A stretch of DNA of 64,000 nt from Nocardia stercoris (GTDB lineage Bacteria; Actinomycetota; Actinomycetes; Mycobacteriales; Mycobacteriaceae): assembly GCF_003696265.1 (NCBI RefSeq), contig NZ_RFFH01000001.1:558001-622000 (forward strand), written 5' to 3'. Shown piece by piece: positions 59,447-64,000 of the stretch. Below the pieces are notes generated by a model. The model was not told where the DNA came from, did not search any database, and worked only from the letters and a program-made list of their open reading frames with translations. Positions within the stretch are counted from its first letter, which is position 1; the number at the start of each line of letters is the position of its first letter. The translations under genes and the position numbers were made by a program.

Positions 59447-60805
59447 TCAGCCCCAGAACGTAGGGACCAGACCCCACGCGCCGAACTCGTCGGTGATCAA
59501 TTTCTCCAGCGCCTCCCGGGTCGGGATGCGGTCCGGGTCCAGCCCGGCGACGGCCATGGTGACCGTTTCACCGTCGTTGGCCAGGCCGATGCTCAGGCCC
59601 GCCTCCAGGCGGCGATAGAGGTCGGCCGGGACCGGCGCCAGCCGGTTGCGGAACACCACCTTGCGCGCCCGCACCCCGCCGATGGTGTCGATCTGCCGGG
59701 TGGCCGTACCGAGATTCGAGCACAGCAGCTCCGGCGACTTCCCGAACTTCACGGCCAGCTTGGCCACGCGGTCGGGCACCATCATCTGGATCGGGCCCAT
59801 GTGGGCCATGGCCGGTTTGTGGTTCGGATCGTGGTTGGTCAGGGCCGCCTTCATCGTGGCCCGGATCTCGGTCAGATCGGTGCGCGCGCCCGCCCGGTAC
59901 ACGACCGGAATAGGAAGGCCGCCAACGGCATTGCCGCGCGGATCGTTGTCGTCGGTCCGCAGCGAGTGCGGCACGTCGACCCGCACCGAGGCCCCGTCGG
60001 CGACCCGGCCGCACCGGCCGAGCATACCGACCGAGAGCCCGATGAACAGCCCGTTGGCCGTGCCACCGCGCTCGGCGGCGACCCGATTCCAGTCCGCCAT
60101 CGGCGTCTCCAGGATCGTCACCGACGGATCCCAGTCGCCGGCGAAGTCCAGGCGCGGCGACTCCGGACGCGGATTGCGCGGCGGCTCGGTCATGTTGCGG
60201 TCCGCCCACGCCGAACGGACCGCGGATCCCACCGCGCGCAGCTGGCCGCGGGCGTCGGCCAGGTGCGCCCGGCGGCGGCGCGTCGCCGGCGTGCTGCCGA
60301 TGAACCTGCCCGAGCTCTCCGCCCGCGACACCGGGGCGTCGTCGGCCAGCCGCCGCATGGCATCCGACAGCGCATAGGAGATGCCACCGCCGTCGAGCAC
60401 CGCGTGCGACATCACGAAGCTCACGATCTGGCCGCCCGCCGTCGTCGGCGACACCGACAACCGGTGCACGCAGCCGCGATACGGGTCCAGGTCGACCTCG
60501 CCCTTGCGCCACAGCCAGCCCAGATAGTCGTCTTCGGCGACCGGGATCTCGTCGAAGTCGAGCGGATGCCGGTCCAGCGGCTCGTCGAACCAGGGCCGTG
60601 CGAACGGGATCCGGGTCTTGCGGACCCGCCGGGCCCCGAAGCCGTGCGCCAGATGGTCGTCGAACCGCGCCCACGTCGCACGCGGCAGCGGTTCGTCGAA
60701 GACCCACGCCACCTGGGGTGTCATCACGTTCGGCAGGAACGAGTACATCTTCAGGAACATGTCGTCTTCGGCGTTGAGCCGGTTCATCGTGTCCGGCACG
60801 GACAT
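59447..60805 (-). CDS. Condensation-fold acyltransferase paralog 1
   Basis: A 452-residue member of the chloramphenicol-acetyltransferase/condensation superfamily, similar in layout to wax ester synthase/DGAT and Pap acyltransferases. It opens MNRLNAEDDMFLKMYSFLPNV. The active-site motif HxxxDG is SHAVLDGGG near residue 145. A second conserved element is DVPHSLR ... DPRGNAVGGLPIPV, followed by LCSNLGTATRQIDTIGG. It follows paralog 2 with no gap. Probably adds an acyl chain to a glycolipid acceptor. It ends at a strong terminator. Confidence 0.8.
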   Translation of the reverse strand: MSVPDTMNRLNAEDDMFLKMYSFLPNVMTPQVAWVFDEPLPRATWARFDDHLAHGFGARRVRKTRIPFARPWFDEPLDRHPLDFDEIPVAEDDYLGWLWRKGEVDLDPYRGCVHRLSVSPTTAGGQIVSFVMSHAVLDGGGISYALSDAMRRLADDAPVSRAESSGRFIGSTPATRRRRAHLADARGQLRAVGSAVRSAWADRNMTEPPRNPRPESPRLDFAGDWDPSVTILETPMADWNRVAAERGGTANGLFIGLSVGMLGRCGRVADGASVRVDVPHSLRTDDNDPRGNAVGGLPIPVVYRAGARTDLTEIRATMKAALTNHDPNHKPAMAHMGPIQMMVPDRVAKLAVKFGKSPELLCSNLGTATRQIDTIGGVRARKVVFRNRLAPVPADLYRRLEAGLSIGLANDGETVTMAVAGLDPDRIPTREALEKLITDEFGAWGLVPTFWG

Positions 60806-62170
60806 TCAGCTACCCCAGAACGTCGGCTTCAACCCCCAGGCGTCGAGTTCGTCGACGATCAGGGCCTGCTGGACGGCACGGGTGGGGAACCGGTCCGGGT
60901 CCTCACCGGTGACCGACAGCGTGATGGTGTCGTCGTCGTTGGCGCAGGTGACGTGCAGGCCCGCCTCCAGCTGCCGGAACATGTCCGCCGGGACCGGGCG
61001 CATCCACGCCCGCAGCACCACCTTCGCGGCCGGGATCCCGTCGATCGAGGATATTCCGTTCAGCGCCGGACCCATATTGGAGGTCAGCAGCTCCGGCGAG
61101 CGGCCCTTGCTGACGAACAACGGCACCACGGCCGCCGGCACCAGCATCTGGATCGGCCCCAGCTGCGCCATCGCGGGCACGTTCGCTGGGTCGTGGGCCG
61201 CCGTGCCCGCCGCCTTGAGCGCGGCCCGGATCTCCTTGAGATCGGTGCGGGCGTTCGAGCGGTAGGTGGCCGAGATCGGCAGCCCGCTCATGGCGTTGCC
61301 GCGCGGGTCCTCGGGTCCGGTGCGGACCGAGTGCGGGATGTCCACGCGCACGGTCGCACCGTCGGGGATGCGTCCGCTCCGGCCCAGCAGGCCCATCGAC
61401 ACGGCGATGAACAGCCCGTTCACCGTGCCGCCGCGTTCCTTGGCCACCGCGGTCCAATCCGCCAGCGACACATCGACGATCGAGTTCGGCGGGGTCCACT
61501 CACCGGGGAGGTTCAGCCGCGGCTCGGCCGGGCGCGGATTGCGTGGCGGTTCGGTGACCTTGCGGGCCTGCCACGCCGAGCGCACCGCGTTGCGTACCTC
61601 TTTGACCTGTGCGCGGGAGTCGGACAGGTGACTGCGCAGGCGACCGCGGCCGTAGGCGGGCGTGGTGCCGACCAGCCGACCGGTGCTCTCCTCCCAGGAC
61701 ACCGCCGCACCGGAGGCGAGGCGGCCGAGCGCGTCCTCCAGCGCGACCATCGTGCCGCCGCCGTCGCAAGTCCCGTGGGAGGCAATGTAGCTGACGATCT
61801 GACCGCCGCTCGCGGTGGGCGCGATCGCGAGCTGGTGTACGGCGCCGGTGAACAGGTCGAGCGGGGCATCGCCCTTGTCGCGCAACCAGTCCAGATAGCC
61901 GTCCGCGGGGATCGGCTGCTCGTCGAACACGACGGGCAACCGCTCGATCGGACGATCGAACCACGGCCGTGCGAACGGCACCCGGGTCTTGCGGATCCGG
62001 CGGGCGGCGAAACCGTGCGCGAGGTGATCGTCGAGCCGCAGCCAGGTGTCGCGGTGCAGCGGGCGGTCGAACACCCAGGCAGCTTGGGTCAGAAGAAGAT
62101 TCGGCCGCACCGAGTTCATCTTCAGGAACATGTCGTCGGCTGGATTCAGCCGGTTCAAACGGTCGGTCAC
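60806..62170 (-). CDS. Condensation-fold acyltransferase paralog 2
   Basis: A 454-residue paralog of its neighbours. It shows LNRLNPADDMFLKMNSVRPNLLLTQ, active-site SHGTCDGGG, VDIPHSVR ... DPRGNAMSGLPI and LTSNMGPALNGISSIDG. GTG at 62170 lies 4 bases after paralog 3, and its TGA directly abuts the ATG of paralog 1. All three have intact catalytic His, so each is probably active, perhaps at different hydroxyls of one acceptor or with different acyl chains. Confidence 0.8.
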   Translation of the reverse strand: MTDRLNRLNPADDMFLKMNSVRPNLLLTQAAWVFDRPLHRDTWLRLDDHLAHGFAARRIRKTRVPFARPWFDRPIERLPVVFDEQPIPADGYLDWLRDKGDAPLDLFTGAVHQLAIAPTASGGQIVSYIASHGTCDGGGTMVALEDALGRLASGAAVSWEESTGRLVGTTPAYGRGRLRSHLSDSRAQVKEVRNAVRSAWQARKVTEPPRNPRPAEPRLNLPGEWTPPNSIVDVSLADWTAVAKERGGTVNGLFIAVSMGLLGRSGRIPDGATVRVDIPHSVRTGPEDPRGNAMSGLPISATYRSNARTDLKEIRAALKAAGTAAHDPANVPAMAQLGPIQMLVPAAVVPLFVSKGRSPELLTSNMGPALNGISSIDGIPAAKVVLRAWMRPVPADMFRQLEAGLHVTCANDDDTITLSVTGEDPDRFPTRAVQQALIVDELDAWGLKPTFWGS

Positions 62171-62174
62171 GATG

Positions 62175-63533
62175 TCAGCAGCCCCAGAACGTGGGAGTGA
62201 GCCCCCACTCGTTGAACTCGTCCACGATCATCTTCTGTAGCGATTCGCGAGTCGGATACCGGTCCGGGTCGCACCCGTTGATGGTCATCGTCATCGTCTC
62301 GCTGTCGTTCATGCAGATGATGTTGAGGCCGGCCTCGGCGTCGCGGAACCGGTCCGCGGGCCCGGCACCCAGGCGCGGGCGGCCGACGATCTTGGTCGCC
62401 TTCTGGCCGCCGATGGTGTCGATGGTCTGCATGATCGGGCCGATATTGGACACCAGGGCCTCCGGCGACTTCGCCGCGCGGGCCATGTACGGCACCAGGA
62501 ACTGCGGGATCATCATGGCGATCGGCTGCAGGTGCTGGATCGGCGGGATGGTCGAGGAATCCTTGTACGCCAACCCGGCCCGGCGCATCTCCGAACGGAT
62601 CTCCTTGAGATCCACCTTGCCGCCGGAACGGTAGGTGACCTGGATCGGCAGCGCGGTGGTCGCGTTGGCGCGCGGGTCGTCGAGACCGGTGCGCAGCGCG
62701 TGCGGCACCTCGACGCGTACCTTCTGGCCCTCGGTGGCCCGGCCGCTGCGGCCGAGCAGGCCGGTGGTGAGCGCGATCACCAGGCCGTTCGGGGTGCCGC
62801 CGTGCTCGCCCGCGATCCGCTTGACGTCGGCCATCGGCACGTCGACGATGCACACCGACGGCGTCCAGTCGCCGGGGATGTCGAGGCGCACGTCGGCCGG
62901 GCGCGGATTACGCGGCGGCTCGGCCACATTGCGCGCCTGATAGGCCTTGCGGATACCGGTGGCGGCCGCCTTCAGCTGGTGCCGCGCGTCGGCCAGATGA
63001 CCCTTCCAGGCGCCCCGGTCCGGCGTGGTGCCGACCAGTTTGCCGGAGCTGTCCTTCCAGGAAACCCGCAGACCCGCGTTCTGCCGGGAGATCGCGTCGT
63101 GCAGGGCGACCAGGCCCGCACCGCCGTCGGCGACGATATGCGACGCGGTGAAGATGACGATCTGCCCGCCGTCCTCGGTGGGTGCGATGGACACGCCGCC
63201 GACCATGCCCGTGTATGGGTCGACCTTGATATCACCCTTGCGCCACATCCAGTCCAGGTACTGGTCGGCCGGCACCGGTTCGGTCTCCTCCTGGACCTCG
63301 AACTCCACCAGCGTCCGGTCGAACCATGGGCGTGCGAACGGGATCCGGGTCTTGCGCACGCGACGGCCGCCGAACCCGTTGGCCAGGTGGTCGGTGAAGG
63401 TCTGCCAGAACTCCTTGGGGAAGGGCTTCTCGAAGACCCAGCCGATCTGGGTGTTGATCAGGTTCGGGTACAGGTGATGCAGTTTCAGGAACAGGTCGTC
63501 GTCGGCGGTGAGCCGGTTCATCGGGTCGTTCAC
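62175..63533 (-). CDS. Condensation-fold acyltransferase paralog 3
   Basis: A 452-residue paralog, the first of the three. It shows MNRLTADDDLFLKLHHLYPNL, active-site SHIVADGGA (Ala for the third Gly), VEVPHALR ... DPRANATTALPIQV and LVSNIGPIMQTIDTIGG. I chose GTG at 63533, which gives the same start as the paralogs; the longer frame to 63692 overlaps the glycosyltransferase stop. It follows the glycosyltransferase by 55 bases on the same strand, suggesting a pathway of glycosylation followed by acylation. Confidence 0.8.
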   Translation of the reverse strand: MNDPMNRLTADDDLFLKLHHLYPNLINTQIGWVFEKPFPKEFWQTFTDHLANGFGGRRVRKTRIPFARPWFDRTLVEFEVQEETEPVPADQYLDWMWRKGDIKVDPYTGMVGGVSIAPTEDGGQIVIFTASHIVADGGAGLVALHDAISRQNAGLRVSWKDSSGKLVGTTPDRGAWKGHLADARHQLKAAATGIRKAYQARNVAEPPRNPRPADVRLDIPGDWTPSVCIVDVPMADVKRIAGEHGGTPNGLVIALTTGLLGRSGRATEGQKVRVEVPHALRTGLDDPRANATTALPIQVTYRSGGKVDLKEIRSEMRRAGLAYKDSSTIPPIQHLQPIAMMIPQFLVPYMARAAKSPEALVSNIGPIMQTIDTIGGQKATKIVGRPRLGAGPADRFRDAEAGLNIICMNDSETMTMTINGCDPDRYPTRESLQKMIVDEFNEWGLTPTFWGC

Positions 63534-63588
63534 GGTCGGTCTTCCATTAGGCGGGTACGCAGGCAGGGGTGGTGCAGGCTGCGGCGGA

Positions 63589-64000
63589 TTACCGTAGCCG
63601 TCCTTGCGTGGGTCCGGAAATTGTTGCGGGCACCAAAGATTCGACGATGTCCGCGGCGTGCGCGATCCCCTTGTCGTCGAAACCCGCGGCATAGACGGCG
63701 CTGCGGCGGGCGACTTCGGGGTCGAGTGCCCGGTCGAGCAACCGGTCCAGCTTGCGGCGCGTCAGCCGCCGCAGCGGAGCCGTCGAACCCAAGCCGAGCC
63801 GTTCCATCTGCAGTCCCCAGAACGGCTGGTCGGCCTGGACCGAACAGATCACCGAGGGGATGCCGGCGCGCAGTACGGCCGCCGTGGTTCCGGCGCCACC
63901 GTGGTGCACCGCCGCCGCACAGCGGGGCAGTACCGAACCATGGTCGACGCGCGGTACGACGGCGACCTCGGGGCCGAATTCGGGGGTGAACGCCGAACCG
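63589..64000 (-). CDS. UGT-type glycosyltransferase (C-terminal part, cut by window end)
   Basis: The C-terminal 136 residues of a GT-B glycosyltransferase of the macrolide/glycopeptide UGT family (GT1). The frame is open to the window edge. The donor-binding signature is AAVHHGGAGTTAAVLRAGIPSVICSVQADQPFWGLQMERLG, including HHGGAGTT and the QxDQ that fix the nucleotide sugar. Similar enzymes glycosylate glycopeptidolipids, sterols and phenolic lipids in actinobacteria. It precedes three acyltransferases, consistent with an acylated glycolipid locus. Start and acceptor region lie outside the window. Confidence 0.9.
   Translation of the reverse strand, partial: GSAFTPEFGPEVAVVPRVDHGSVLPRCAAAVHHGGAGTTAAVLRAGIPSVICSVQADQPFWGLQMERLGLGSTAPLRRLTRRKLDRLLDRALDPEVARRSAVYAAGFDDKGIAHAADIVESLVPATISGPTQGRLR

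Overview
This window is high-GC actinobacterial chromosome, most likely from Nocardia or a close relative. The evidence is strong GC bias at third codon positions, frequent GTG starts, 1-4 base stop/start overlaps, a four-subunit actinobacterial conservon, AdnAB and UvrD2 helicases, WhiB7, mycoredoxin, an Rpf-type transglycosylase and mycobacteria-like PapA acyltransferases. The stretch from about 27 kb to 58 kb follows, from memory, the gene order of the Mycobacterium tuberculosis Rv3202c-Rv3193c block: adnA, adnB, nudC, mycoredoxin, uvrD2, whiB7, ABC1 kinase, ThiF-like protein, zinc metalloprotease-like protein, PDZ-Lon protease, UPF0182. Accessory genes are inserted into that backbone.

Left part (0-16 kb): a PknH-sensor-like lipoprotein; a PapA-like acyltransferase; a complete conservon on the minus strand (histidine-kinase-like CvnA, roadblock CvnB, DUF742 CvnC, Ras-like CvnD and two cytochrome P450s, all translationally coupled); a TfoX-N protein; and a respiratory nitrate reductase operon narGHJI. 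Between narH and narJ lies an overlooked 57-codon ORF that looks like a partial copy of the start of narJ.

Middle-left (16-27 kb): an alpha/beta hydrolase and an SDR each preceded by a KstR-like palindrome; a DUF72 protein; a secreted cupin; a small type VII secretion-associated module with a large repeat-rich protein; a TetR/SDR pair sharing a palindromic operator; a MobA-MoeA fusion that could supply molybdenum cofactor to NarG; an alkyltransferase-like protein; and a hydrolase.

Middle (27-45 kb): adnA-adnB, with unusual in-frame insertions; a large single-pass membrane protein joining a degenerate NTPase-like cytoplasmic part to an extracellular periplasmic-binding-type receptor; DoxX; NudC lacking its zinc cysteines; mycoredoxin; an SRPBCC-EVE-MarR operon; uvrD2; and whiB7 with a long leader containing a promoter, upstream ORF and attenuator hairpin.

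Right part (45-64 kb): the best candidate for an undescribed system is a plus-strand set at 45.57-50.50 kb. It comprises a J-domain/pseudokinase fusion, a VWA protein, a diverged adenylosuccinate-synthetase-like protein and an NrtR-like Nudix regulator, with promoter palindromes and two minisatellite arrays. Next come a stand-alone ThiF-like (cyclodehydratase-type) protein divergent from a 40-residue peptide gene near DnaA-box-like repeats, an initiator tRNA, the metalloprotease/PDZ-Lon/PPA1309/UPF0182 block, an Rpf gene with a structured leader, and a glycolipid-type cluster of three tandem condensation-fold acyltransferases and a UGT-type glycosyltransferase cut by the window end. All functions are inferred from sequence patterns; no database search was run.
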